From the NCBI GenBank assembly GCA_007994965.1, contig VOPW01000001.1:2666001-2730000 (forward strand): a stretch of DNA of 64,000 nt, given 5' to 3'. The first letter of the stretch is position 1. Each line of letters starts with the position of its first letter. This DNA is from Piscinibacter aquaticus (lineage in GTDB: Bacteria; Pseudomonadota; Gammaproteobacteria; Burkholderiales; Burkholderiaceae_C). The notes under the pieces were generated by a model. It was not told the origin of the DNA and searched no databases. It worked only from the letters and a program-made list of their open reading frames with translations. The position numbers and the translations under genes are program-made. Positions 10,725 through 20,835 of this stretch are shown here, piece by piece.

Positions 10725-11024
10725 TCAGCCGCCGCCGCGCTGCGTGTAGAGGTCGAAGTAGCGCATGAAGTCCTGCCGCTGCGCTTCGCCGACGCCTTCG
10801 AAGTGGAACGAGATCGCCAGCCGCGGCATGCGCAGCAGCGCGATCCGGCGCGGCGGCAGCTCGCGCCAGGCCAGCTCGAGCCGGCCGGCGTCGATCGCGA
10901 TCTCGGCCGAGCGCGGCAGCAGCGTCACCGGGCGGCCGTTCGCCGCGCCGGGCAGCCACATCAGCAGCTCGGCCTCGGTGCAGCCCATCTCCCGCCGGAA
11001 GTCGGCCGGGTAATGCGCCTGCAT
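10725..11024 (-). CDS. Small protein of the tungsten oxidoreductase operon, unknown function
   Basis: About 99 residues starting MQAHYPADFRREMGCTEAELL. It has no signal peptide or membrane helix. The sequence GCTEAELLMWLPGA near the N-terminus and several Arg/Leu-rich strands suggest a small alpha-beta fold; I recognise no domain. It lies 16 bases after the MoaD-like gene and is the last gene of the aldehyde oxidoreductase operon. An assembly or cofactor-insertion role is possible but is inference from position. ATG at 11024 is chosen because a longer form would overlap the MoaD coding end. Confidence 0.6.
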   Translation of the reverse strand: MQAHYPADFRREMGCTEAELLMWLPGAANGRPVTLLPRSAEIAIDAGRLELAWRELPPRRIALLRMPRLAISFHFEGVGEAQRQDFMRYFDLYTQRGGG

Positions 11025-11040
11025 CGTTGAGCCGCCGTGT

Positions 11041-11295
11041 TCAGCCGCCAGCAATGGGCGGCCAGATCGCGAGCACGTCGCCTTCCTTCAGCACATGCGT
11101 CAGCCGCTGTTCTGGCGGCACGTAGGTGCCGTTGACGAGAACCAGGTGCACGAGCTTCTCCGGCAGGCCGAACGGCTCGATCACCTGCGCCACCGCGCTG
11201 CCCTCGGGCAGATCGAGACTCACACGGTTGTCGTAGCGGTTCTCGGCGGGCAGGTACTGCGTGAGGCTGGCGTAGAGCTTGAAGGTGATCTTCAT
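11041..11295 (-). CDS. MoaD/ThiS-like ubiquitin-fold protein
   Basis: The 84-residue protein starts MKITFKLYASLTQYLPAE and ends AIWPPIAGG. The beta-grasp pattern and the terminal Gly-Gly are the hallmarks of MoaD-type sulfur carriers, which are thiocarboxylated and give sulfur to molybdopterin synthesis. The gene overlaps the FAD-subunit gene (ATGA) in the tungsten oxidoreductase operon. Known AOR operons of Proteobacteria carry a MoaD-like gene, so this copy probably serves the tungstopterin cofactor of the AOR rather than general Moco synthesis; that is inference. No MoaE gene is in the window. Confidence 0.85.
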   Translation of the reverse strand: MKITFKLYASLTQYLPAENRYDNRVSLDLPEGSAVAQVIEPFGLPEKLVHLVLVNGTYVPPEQRLTHVLKEGDVLAIWPPIAGG

Positions 11296-12628
11296 TTCGG
11301 GGGACGAGCGCGCGGGCCGCGGCCCTGCGCGCTGGCGAGGTAGGCTTCCATCAGCAGCGTCGGATCGTGCTTCAAACGCTCCTTCCACTCGCCGAGCTTC
11401 ACCTGCCCTTCGACCAGACCGCGCATCACGCCCACGTGCTGCGTCCAGCCGATGCTGTTGCAGCCGACCATCACGTCGTCCTTGAACTGCAGGCTCAGGT
11501 GCTTGCCGGCCGGCCGGTCGGTCAGCTCGACGTGTTCGCCGCCGTCCACACCCTGCCAATTGCCGAAGCTGGTGGAGATCAGGCCCAGCGTGTCGAGCAC
11601 GTTGATCTGCGTGACGCCCTTGAGCACGGCCTTGCGGCCGACCATGTTCATCGCCGCCACGTAGGCTGGTCCGCCGCGTTGGGCTGGATCGCGCTGACGA
11701 TGGTCTTGCCGCTGACGATGTCGAAGGCCTCGGCGCAATCGCCGGCGGCATAGACATCGGGCACGGTGGTCTGCAGGTGTTCGTCGGTCAGCACGCCGAC
11801 CGGGCACTTGATCGGCGAATCCTTCAGGAAGCCGATGTTCGGCTTGACGCCGGTGGCGCTGATGACGAGGTCGACCTCGAGCGTCTGGCCGGTCGACAGT
11901 TTCACCCTCATCGCGCCGCCGCCGGCCGGCGCTGCGCCACCCAGGCCCACCGCCGAAGCGAGCTTGCCCAGCAGCCCCGGCTCGGCGGCACCGACGGCCT
12001 CGATCGCCTCGACGCGCGCGCCGGTGAAGACGCGCACGCCCTTCTGCTCGCACCACTCCTTGATCATTCCGCCGGCGGTCGGGCCCATCATGCGCGGCAC
12101 CATGCGGTCGCCCATCTCGACGACGGTGAGCTCGACGCCACGCACGGCCAGCGCCTCCATGATGATGCAGCCGATGAAGCCGGCGCCCATCTGCAGCACC
12201 CGGGCACCCTTGCCGGCGCGCTGCGCGATCGCGCGGGCATCGGCCAGCGTCCAGCAGCTGTGCACGTTGGGCAGGTCCATGCCCGGGATCGGCGGGCGCA
12301 CGGGGCTGGAGCCGGTGGCGATCAGCAGACGGTCATAGGGCAGCGAGCTGCCGTCTTCCAGGTGCACCTGCTTGCGGCCGGTGTCGATGCCCTTGGCACG
12401 GCCCTGCCTGCGCTCGATGCACAGCCGGTCGAAATGGTCGGCCGTGTGGCGCAGGTGCGTGCCCTCTTCCTGGATGTTGCCGATCAGCAGGTAGGGAATC
12501 GCCATGCGCGAGTACGGCGCCTCCGGCTCGTCGCCGACGAGCACGATGCGGTCGTTCGGGGCGTGCTTGCGGATGGTCTCCGCGGCGATCACGCCGGCCG
12601 GGCCGGCGCCCAGGATCACGTGGTTCAT
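11292..12628 (-). CDS. FAD-dependent NAD(P)H oxidoreductase subunit of the tungsten aldehyde oxidoreductase (AorC-like)
   Basis: About 445 residues. It has an N-terminal FAD Rossmann motif (VILGAGPAGVIAAETI), an ATGSSPVRPPIPG segment, a second NAD-binding motif (VLQMGAGFIGCIIMEAL near residue 145), and the FAD-closing motif DVYAAGDCAE near residue 300. This is the pyridine nucleotide-disulfide reductase fold of AorC, which passes electrons between NAD and the Fe-S subunit in the Aromatoleum-type enzyme. The frame breaks near 11670, where a lost G in an inferred CCAGG separates NAADQ from AYVAAMNMVG; the C-terminal 125 residues follow in the new frame. It lies 68 bases after the W-subunit gene, with a hairpin between them. 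Confidence 0.82.
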
Positions 12629-12650
12629 GTCGTTGCTTCCTTCAAAGAAA

Positions 12651-12674
12651 GAAGGCGGTCTTGCAACCGCCTTC
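12651..12674 (-). terminator. Hairpin with U-rich tail between the W and FAD subunit genes
   Basis: Transcribed from the minus strand, a perfect 9-base stem GAAGGCGGT/ACCGCCTTC with a 6-base loop is followed by TTTCTTTG. This is the form of an intrinsic terminator, but it sits inside an operon, 24 bases before the next start codon. It may act as a partial terminator or as a 3' end-stabilising structure that makes the W subunit more abundant than the downstream proteins. The structure is seen; its activity is inferred. Confidence 0.55.
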
Positions 12675-12696
12675 GTTCGTCAGCCGCGAGCGCGGA

Positions 12697-14541
12697 TCAC
12701 AGGCCCAGGCGGGCGCGCGTCTCCGGCTTGAGCTGGCCATCGGCATCCCAGCCGCGTGCCGCGTAGTACTTCGGCAGCATCTCGGGCAGCTTGTTGACCG
12801 GGCCCTTGGCCGGGCCGGTCTGCGCCGGCTCGGTCAGCAGGCGCTTGGGCAGCGTGTCGTCCTTGGCGGTGAAGCCGGCGCGGTTGTTGAAGTCGCGCTC
12901 CATGTTCCAGATGCGCTCGCCGATCTTGGCCATGTTCTCCAGCGTGAACTCGGGCCCGCAGGCGGCGGCGACTTGCGGCGCCACGTCGGCCGGGCCCCAG
13001 GCGAAGCTGGTGAAGATGCAGATGCCGGCGGAGTCGAACGCGGCGGTCGCGTCCTGGAACGCGATCACCAGTTCGGGCTTGCCTTCGGCGGTGAGCGGAT
13101 CGGTCTTGACCGGGATGCCCAGCACTTCCGAGGCCACGGTGTAGCTGCGCAGGTGGCAGGCGCCGCGGTTGCTCGTCGCGTAGGTCAGGCCCATGCCCTG
13201 GATGCCACGCGAGTCGTAGGCCGGGAATTCCTGGCCCTTGACGCTCATGCTCAGCTCGGGGTGGCCGTACTTCTCGCACAGCCGCTTGGAGCCCAGGCCG
13301 ATCTCCTTGCCGAAGCCTTCGCCGCGCGCGGTGATCTCGGCGAAGTGCGCCAGCGCCTGCGCGCTGCCGAACTTGGCGTCGATGCCGAGCTGCTCCTTGG
13401 TGAGCACGCCCATCTCGTAGAGCTCCATCACCGCGCCGATGGTCGCGCCGAAGGAGATCGGATCCATGCCCTGCTCGTTGCACAGCAGGTTGGCGTACTG
13501 CAGCGCTTCCAGGTCGTTGACGCCGTTGGCGGCGCCCAGCGCCCAGGCCGCTTCGTACTCGAGGCCGCCGGAGGCGCCCCAGTACTGCGGCTTGTTCTCG
13601 ACCGTGAAGTGGCCCTGGTCCATCTTGCTGATGCGGCCGCAGGCGATCGTGCAGCCGAAGCAGGCCTGGTTGGTCACCGGTGCTTCTTGCCGTCGGTCTT
13701 GCGCGGCGTGGCCATCGCCTCGGCGGAGATGTCCTTCGCGCCTTCGAACTGCACGTCCTTGTGGTTGCGCGTCGGCAGCGCGCCGATCTCGTTGATGACG
13801 TTCATCAGCACCTGGGTGCCGTAGGTCGGCAGGCCCTGGCCCGTCACCGCGTTGTCGGCGAGGATCTTCTTCTTCTCGAAGGTGACCTTCATGAACTCCT
13901 TGGGGTCGGCCACGTTGCCGACGCCCTTGGTGCCACGCACCACGACGGCCTTCAGGTTCTTGCTGCCCATCACCGCGCCCACGCCGGAGCGGCCGGCGGC
14001 ACGGTGCAGGTCGTTCACCACGGCCGCGTAGAGCACCGGTTCTCGCCGGCGAGACCGATGCTCGACACGCGCGCCAGCGGCTGCTGCAGCTGCTTCTTCA
14101 GCGTCTCTTCCGTCTCCCAGACGCTCTTGCCCCACAGGTGCGAGGCGTCACGCAGTTCGGCGACGTCGTCCTCGATGTAGAGGAACACCGGCTTGGCCGA
14201 CTTGCCTTCGAAGATCACCATGTCCCAGCCGGCCATCTTGAGCTCGGCGCCCCAGTAGCCGCCCGAGTTGGAGCAGGCGATGGCGCCGGTCAGCGGGCCC
14301 TTGGTGACGACGGTGTAGCGGCCGCCGGTGGAGGCCATCGTGCCGGTCAGCGGCCGGTGGCCCAGATCAGCTTGTTGGCCGGCGACAGCGGATCGACCTT
14401 GGGGTCGACTTCTTCGACGATGTACTTGGTGGCCGTGCCGCGCGAGCCGAGGTAGGCGCGCGCCCAGTCCATGTTGGTGGGTTCCGACTTGACGGTGCCG
14501 GTGCTCAGGTTGACGCGGAGGATCTTTCCAGCCCAGGACAT
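12697..14541 (-). CDS. Tungsten-containing aldehyde:ferredoxin oxidoreductase, catalytic subunit (AorB-like), three frameshifts
   Basis: About 614 residues starting [20 protein letters not shown], the standard AOR start. The N-terminal domain (pterin binding) includes [20 protein letters not shown] and [20 protein letters not shown]. The cluster motif CFGCTIACG gives three of the Cys for the [4Fe-4S] cluster, and a later Cys lies in [11 protein letters not shown]. The enzyme oxidises aldehydes to acids, or runs in reverse, with a tungsten bis-pterin. The frame changes near 14345, 14040 and 13680; each is repaired by one missing C or G in a short run and no domain is lost. It follows the Fe-S subunit gene after 13 bases. 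Confidence 0.88.
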
Positions 14542-14554
14542 GTGTGTACTCCTC

Positions 14555-15028
14555 TTACGCGGCGGGTTGGTTGCCGAGCTTGTCGGCCCAGGCCTGCATC
14601 TTGTTCAGGCCGGTCCAGTTGGCGTCGACGTAGGTGATCGCGCCGGTCGGGCAGGCGGTGGCACAGGCCGGGTCGCCGCCGCACAGGTCGCACTTCTGCA
14701 CCTTGCCGGTTTCCTGCACGTAGTTGATCGTGCCGAACGGGCAGCTGATCGTGCAGACCTTGCAGCCCACGCAGGTGGTCTCGTTGACGACCTTCGCGCC
14801 GGTCAGCTTGTCCAGCGTGATGGCTTCCACCGGGCAGGCGTGCAGGCACCAGGCCTCGTCGCACTGCGTGCAGGTGTAGGGCACCTTGCGGCCGGTGTGA
14901 TGGAAGTCGAACACCTTGATGCGCGACTTGGCCGTGGCGTAGGTGCCGTAGTTCTCGAAGGAACAGGCCATCTCGCACTGGAGACAGCCGGTGCACTTCT
15001 CCGGGTTGATGTGGAGCGTCTTCTGCAT
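14555..15028 (-). CDS. Polyferredoxin subunit of tungsten aldehyde oxidoreductase (AorA-like)
   Basis: The 157-residue protein has four cysteine groups for [4Fe-4S] clusters: [38 protein letters not shown] and [15 protein letters not shown]. It belongs to the DmsB/HycB-type four-cluster ferredoxins and should shuttle electrons between the W subunit and the FAD subunit. I chose ATG at 15028 ([12 protein letters not shown]) because it directly precedes the first cluster and has AGGAAG upstream. It is the first gene of the operon; the 143-base leader region holds an inverted repeat and a motif shared with the dehydrogenase region at 37.1 kb. Confidence 0.88.
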   Translation of the reverse strand: MQKTLHINPEKCTGCLQCEMACSFENYGTYATAKSRIKVFDFHHTGRKVPYTCTQCDEAWCLHACPVEAITLDKLTGAKVVNETTCVGCKVCTISCPFGTINYVQETGKVQKCDLCGGDPACATACPTGAITYVDANWTGLNKMQAWADKLGNQPAA

Positions 15029-15067
15029 GGAGTGCTTCCTTGGTGGGTGGGCGTGATGCCAGAGCCT

Positions 15068-15089
15068 GCTATGCACGCACTTGCATAGC
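15068..15089. promoter_or_regulatory. Inverted repeat upstream of the AOR operon, candidate operator
   Basis: GCTATGCA and TGCATAGC form a perfect 8-base inverted repeat with 6 bases between. It lies 40 bases upstream of the first AOR gene. Length and spacing fit a dimeric regulator site. No regulator gene is adjacent. Confidence 0.4.
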
Positions 15090-15118
15090 TTGCGCAGGGC
15101 GAGCGCGAGGCACCATTT

Positions 15119-15137
15119 GGGAGAAACCCTAGGGAAT
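15119..15137 (-). promoter_or_regulatory. ATTCCCTAGGGTTTCTCC motif upstream of the AOR operon
   Basis: Read on the minus strand, the sequence ATTCCCTAGGGTTTCTCC lies about 95 bases before the AOR operon. A very similar ATTCCTAAGGGTTTCCCC is found at 37119-37136, between the PQQ dehydrogenase and tail-protein genes. Two near-identical 18-base sequences in two functionally linked intergenic regions suggest a binding site for a common regulator. Confidence 0.4.
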
Positions 15138-15171
15138 GCTCCAGCGCGTCACAGCGCCGGAGCCTTGTCGA

Positions 15172-15990
15172 TCAGACCGGCCGCCAGGCCAGGTTGGACT
15201 TGGCGAAGAGGGCCGCCATCTGCCCGCTGGACGCCAGCTGGTTGACCGCGCCCTGAAGCGCCTGCGCGAGCTCGGTGGCGTCCTTCTTGACCGCCATGCC
15301 GACCGCCCAGCCGTCCTTGGGCGCGCGCGGCGAAGGCAGCGGCTCGATCGCGAAGCGATCGTCGCCGCGCAGCACCGTCTGCAGTTCGGACAGCAGGCCG
15401 GCCGCCGCCGGCACCTCGCCGCGCTGCAGCGCCTGCGCGGCCTCGACGCCGTCCTTCCACTTCGTCTGCAGCGTGTCGCGCAGCGCGCCGCTCTCGGCGC
15501 CGATCAGCAGCCAGCCGGCCAGCGATTGCCCGGGCACCGCCACCGGCTTGCCGGCCAGCTGGCCGAGCGACTCCAGCGTGGGCAGCGCATCGAGCCGGCG
15601 CGCGATGGCCACTCGCTCGCGCCAGTACGGGCCGAAGATGCTGACCTGCGGATTGCCCTGCATCAGCGGCCGGTCCACCGGCACGTGCAGCAGCACGTCG
15701 GCCGGGCCGAAGCCGAGGTAGTGGCCCCGCCAGACCATGTGGCGCAGGTCGTCGTCCATGTTCTCGTCGGCCGTGAACGGCAGCAGCGAGAGCTTGACGC
15801 CGAGCGACTCGGCCAGCGCGCGCGCCAGCTCGACGTCGATGCCGGCACCCTTCGCATGGAACGGCGGCATGTCGTTGTAGACCGCCACCACCAGCGTGCC
15901 GCGGCTCCTGATCTTGTCCAGCGGCGTGGCCGACAGCAGCCCCGGCAACGCGGCCAGCGCGGCCGCGCCGAGCAGTTCGCGGCGGCGCAT
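15172..15990 (-). CDS. Quinoprotein dehydrogenase-associated periplasmic binding protein
   Basis: The 272-residue protein has a short signal sequence (MRRRELLGAAALAALPGLLS) and then a SBP_bac_3-type fold starting IRSRGTLVVAVYNDMPPFHA, with ENMDDDLRHMVWRGHY in the middle. This matches the family of binding-protein-like partners found beside PQQ alcohol dehydrogenases (MoxJ/XoxJ type, TIGR03871). Such proteins act in the periplasm and are thought to help activate the dehydrogenase or bind its cytochrome. Its ATG overlaps the stop of the PedF cytochrome gene (TGATG), so both come from the sigma-54 promoter at 16516-16531. Confidence 0.82.
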   Translation of the reverse strand: MRRRELLGAAALAALPGLLSATPLDKIRSRGTLVVAVYNDMPPFHAKGAGIDVELARALAESLGVKLSLLPFTADENMDDDLRHMVWRGHYLGFGPADVLLHVPVDRPLMQGNPQVSIFGPYWRERVAIARRLDALPTLESLGQLAGKPVAVPGQSLAGWLLIGAESGALRDTLQTKWKDGVEAAQALQRGEVPAAAGLLSELQTVLRGDDRFAIEPLPSPRAPKDGWAVGMAVKKDATELAQALQGAVNQLASSGQMAALFAKSNLAWRPV

Positions 15991-16472
15991 CACAGCGGCT
16001 TCTCGCGGCGCGTCTCGAGGTAGGCCTTGATCGACCAGACGGCCTCCTGGTTGAGGATGCCCTCGAACGGCGGCATGTACACCGCGCCGTTGCGCACCTT
16101 GCCGCGGCGCACGCTGCCGGCGTAGTAGTCGTCGACATCCTTCACGCAGGCGGCCTTCTTGCGGTCGTCCTTCAGCGTGGCGCACTCGTTGTCGAGCTTG
16201 CGCAGGTCGGGCGCGATGCCGCCGGAGATCGCCTCCAGGCCGTGGCAGCGCGCGCAGTTCTGGTTGTAGGCCGAGCTGCCGACCTTGATCGCCGCGTCGT
16301 TCTTGCGGTACGGATTCTCGGCGCGCCAGTCGTCGCCGAGCTTGGGCAGGCTGCTGGTGTCCACCGCCTGCGGCGTGACATCGCCATGCGCCCAGGCCGA
16401 AGTCTGGAACGCCGCACCGACCAGCAGCGCGGTGGTGAGCAGGAATCGATGGCGGGAACGGATGGAAGGCAT
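15990..16472 (-). CDS. pedF: Cytochrome c-550, PedF family
   Basis: The 160-residue protein has a signal peptide (cleaved after AWA) and a single haem c motif CARCH near residue 78, with YMPPFEG giving the Met ligand. The region RKLDNECATLKDDRKKAAC holds two extra Cys typical of the c-550 PedF family. It accepts electrons from a periplasmic PQQ alcohol dehydrogenase. I chose ATG at 16472 because it opens directly on the signal peptide. A sigma-54 promoter lies 44-59 bases upstream. It overlaps the binding-protein gene that follows. Confidence 0.85.
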   Translation of the reverse strand: MPSIRSRHRFLLTTALLVGAAFQTSAWAHGDVTPQAVDTSSLPKLGDDWRAENPYRKNDAAIKVGSSAYNQNCARCHGLEAISGGIAPDLRKLDNECATLKDDRKKAACVKDVDDYYAGSVRRGKVRNGAVYMPPFEGILNQEAVWSIKAYLETRREKPL

Positions 16473-16515
16473 GAGCTTGTCTCCTGGTGGCTCGTCTTGA
16501 ACTATGCTCGTCGTC

Positions 16516-16531
16516 TGCAAGCGCTGTGCCA
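16516..16531 (-). promoter_or_regulatory. Sigma-54 (-24/-12) promoter of the pedF operon
   Basis: On the minus strand the sequence TGGCACAGCGCTTGCA is an exact match to the sigma-54 consensus TGGCAC-N5-TTGCA. Transcription would start near 16504, about 30 bases before pedF. A sigma-54 activator gene is transcribed divergently at 16698. The near-palindrome TGTTGCAAACGCGAACA (16540-16556) just upstream is a possible activator site. Confidence 0.75.
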
Positions 16532-16697
16532 TCCGCCGGTGTTGCAAACGCGAACACCGGGCCAGCTTTCTGGCCTCGGCGGTCCCGATGGACAAGCCGA
16601 CCCGCTTGAATCACAGTCGCGTCCGGCAGGCCTCGACGCCTGTCACGGATCAACATGGAGACAGCCTGCCGATGCGGCGGGTGATGGAACAGCCCTC

Positions 16698-18771
<2,074 letters not shown>

Positions 18772-18904
18772 ACGGCACACATGCGCGCCGCGCACCGAGG
18801 GTGAACCCTGTGCCACGGCACGCGCTGATTGCTCCCCGGTGGTACAGAGCGCACACGCGGAACGCATGATCCCGCGCGGCATGCCTCTTGCAGCCCAGCC
18901 GGGC

Positions 18905-19573
18905 ATGAAGATTCTCGTGCTCGCCTCCGGCGCTGCCGCCGTGTGCGGCGACGAAGAGCGCTGGCTGCTACTCAACGCTTCGCCGCGGCTGGCCGGCCAC
19001 CCGGTGATCGAGGCGGCCGCTGCGCAGGGGGCGCATTGCCGGGCTGGTGATGCTGGATGCGCGCGGCGTGCAGCTGGACAGCCTCGCGCCCTTGCAGCAG
19101 GGCCGGTCGCTGGCGCTGTATGCGACGCCGAGCGTCTTCGAGGAGCTCACCGCCCGCATGCCGAGCAACGAGTTCGACGGCTGCGGCCATGACCTGCGCT
19201 GGCACCCCTTGCCGGTGGCCGGCGACGTGCGCAGCGCCGAGTTCCACATCGACGGTGCGGCCTCGCTGCGCTGCCCGGCCGTCGACGACGGTGGCTGGGC
19301 CGCGCCCTATTCGCCGCACCGCCAGGAGGCCGTGGTCGGCGACAGCATCGCGGTGCTGATCGAGGACCGCGGCGACGGCCAGCGCATGCTCTATGCGCCG
19401 GGCCACGGCAGCGGCGCGCGGCCGTGGATGAGCGAGGCCGACTGCCTGCTCGTCAACGCGGCGTCGTATCCGCGCGGCGCCGCCGATGCACCGGACGGCA
19501 CGCGGCCGACGCTGCTCGTGCACCTCGACGATGGCGACCCCGACTGGAGCAAGGCATGGAGATCGAACTGTGA
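18905..19573 (+). CDS. Shortened, divergent PqqB-like protein
   Basis: About 222 residues against roughly 300 for PqqB. It matches PqqB in order: ERWLLLNASPRL, a central HIAGLVMLDARGVQLDSL, AAPYSPHRQEAVVGDSIAVL, the pair RMLYAPGHG and EADCLLVNA, and an end of HLDDGDPDWSKA...MEIEL. The usual DAQIDHxxGL metal-site region is replaced by DARGVQLDSL, and the GHLPQ part of the C-terminal third is missing, so a hydrolase site is unlikely. PqqB is a metallo-beta-lactamase-fold protein of uncertain role in PQQ synthesis or export. Small indels near 19040 and 19560 break the frame. Its stop overlaps the start of the ExbB-like gene (TGATG). Confidence 0.68.
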
Positions 19574-20223
19574 TGCGCTCGTCGGTGGCCCCGCGCCCGG
19601 GGCTGGCCGGCATCGAGCCGATCTGGCTGGAATGGGCTGCGCTCGCCGGACTGCTCGTCTTCGCCACCTGGCTGCTCGGCGGCCGTGGCGTGTGGGGCCT
19701 GCTGCTCAGCTCCGACCCGACCGGCCTGACGCTGGTGATCATCGTCGTCTTCGTCGCGGCCACGCTGTGGTGCGGCGCCCGCTCGCGCGAACTGCAGCAG
19801 CAGCGCCGCTGGCTGGAAGCCGCACGCGGCGGCGGCGCGACGCAGGGCTGGGCGGCCGACTACTGGGCCGCGCTCGAACGCGGACCGCGCGACGCGAGCG
19901 CTCCACTCGATCTGCTGCTCGAGCGCACCCACGGCCCGCACCACACGGCGTGGTGGGTCAACGGCATCCAGCTCAAGCTCGGGCTGCTCGGCAAGGTGAT
20001 CGGCTTCTCGATCCTGGCCATCGAGATCGGCCAGATCCAGAACTTCGATGCCTCGCAGTCGCAGGAGCTGCTGCGCAGCCTGACCACCGGCCTGGGCGTG
20101 GCGCTGCTGACCACGATGGTGGGCCTGGTCGGCAACATCCTGCTCGGCCTGCAGCTCACGCGGCTCGATCGCTATGCCGATGCGCTGGTGGCCGATGCGC
20201 AGTCGCACGGCATGAGCCGGTAG
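19573..20223 (+). CDS. MotA/TolQ/ExbB-type proton channel protein
   Basis: The 216-residue protein has two N-terminal hydrophobic helices (IEPIWLEWAALAGLLVFATW and a second at residues 52-68), a cytoplasmic stretch, and two more helices. The last pair (LLGKVIGFSILAIEIGQI and TTGLGVALLTTMVGLVGNIL) shows the Thr/Gly-rich pattern of TolQ/ExbB/MotA helices that line the proton channel. It should form a pentamer around a dimer of the ExbD-like protein encoded next. It is translationally coupled to the PqqB-like gene before it. Confidence 0.78.
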   Translation: MRSSVAPRPGLAGIEPIWLEWAALAGLLVFATWLLGGRGVWGLLLSSDPTGLTLVIIVVFVAATLWCGARSRELQQQRRWLEAARGGGATQGWAADYWAALERGPRDASAPLDLLLERTHGPHHTAWWVNGIQLKLGLLGKVIGFSILAIEIGQIQNFDASQSQELLRSLTTGLGVALLTTMVGLVGNILLGLQLTRLDRYADALVADAQSHGMSR

Positions 20224-20229
20224 GGCACG

Positions 20230-20835
20230 ATGCCGCGCAAGCGCTTTGCCCGCGAAGCGGAGGTCGATCCGTTCTACGACATGTTGTTCAACATGCTGAT
20301 CGCCTTCGTCTTCTGCTTCATCATCGCGCTGCTGGCGATGAACCCGAAGGCGCTGAAGGCGGGCGACATCCCCTCGAAGGCCGAGTACATCGTCAACGTG
20401 TCGTGGCCGGACATGAACCCGAACGACATCGACACCTGGGTGCAGGATCCGGCCGGCAACCTGGTGTGGTTCCGCGCCCGCGAGGCCGGGCTGATGCACC
20501 TCGACCGCGACGACCGCGGCCGGCCGGCGACATCATCGTCGTCAACGGCAAGCAGGTGGCCAACCCGCTGAACACCGAGGTGGTGACGATCCGCGGCATC
20601 GCGCCCTGGCGAATACACCGTCAACCTGCACTACTACGAGTCGAAGGACGGGCAGCCGGTGGACGTGACCGTCTCGGTGATCAAGGTGAACCCGCGCGCC
20701 GAGGTCGTCTTCTACGGCAGCGTCACGCTCGCCCGCAAGGGCGACGAGGCCACTGCCGCCCGCTTCACCGTGCTGCCCGACGGCGCGGTGACCAACGTCA
20801 ACACCCTGCCCAAGACACTGGTCCAACGCCTATGA
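20230..20835 (+). CDS. ExbD/TolR-like protein with a large periplasmic beta domain
   Basis: About 202 residues. It has a single N-terminal transmembrane helix preceded by an acidic residue (VDPFYDMLFNMLIAFVFCF), as in ExbD/TolR/MotB where this Asp carries the proton. The periplasmic part has WPDMNPNDIDTWVQDPAGN and GEYTVNLHYYESKDGQP, which resemble YfaP/DUF2135 beta domains rather than the TolR fold (my judgement). Two small indels, near 20524 and 20610, break the frame and partly cancel. With the upstream channel protein it should form a proton-driven motor acting on something in the periplasm. It overlaps the next gene by four bases (ATGA). Confidence 0.72.

Noticed and set aside
12697-14541. 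Calling the tungsten oxidoreductase and other split genes pseudogenes
   Set aside because: All domains are complete, each break is one or two bases, and breaks occur in many unrelated genes; sequencing error explains this better than decay.
15029-15171. A sigma-54 promoter for the AOR operon
   Set aside because: I looked for TGGCAC-N5-TTGC on the minus strand and found only an isolated TGGCAT without a correctly spaced TTGC.
19573-20835. A Zorya-type anti-phage defence system because of the MotA/ExbB-like channel gene
   Set aside because: ZorA is much longer and ZorB carries an OmpA-like peptidoglycan domain; no ZorC/D/E-type helicase or nuclease gene follows.
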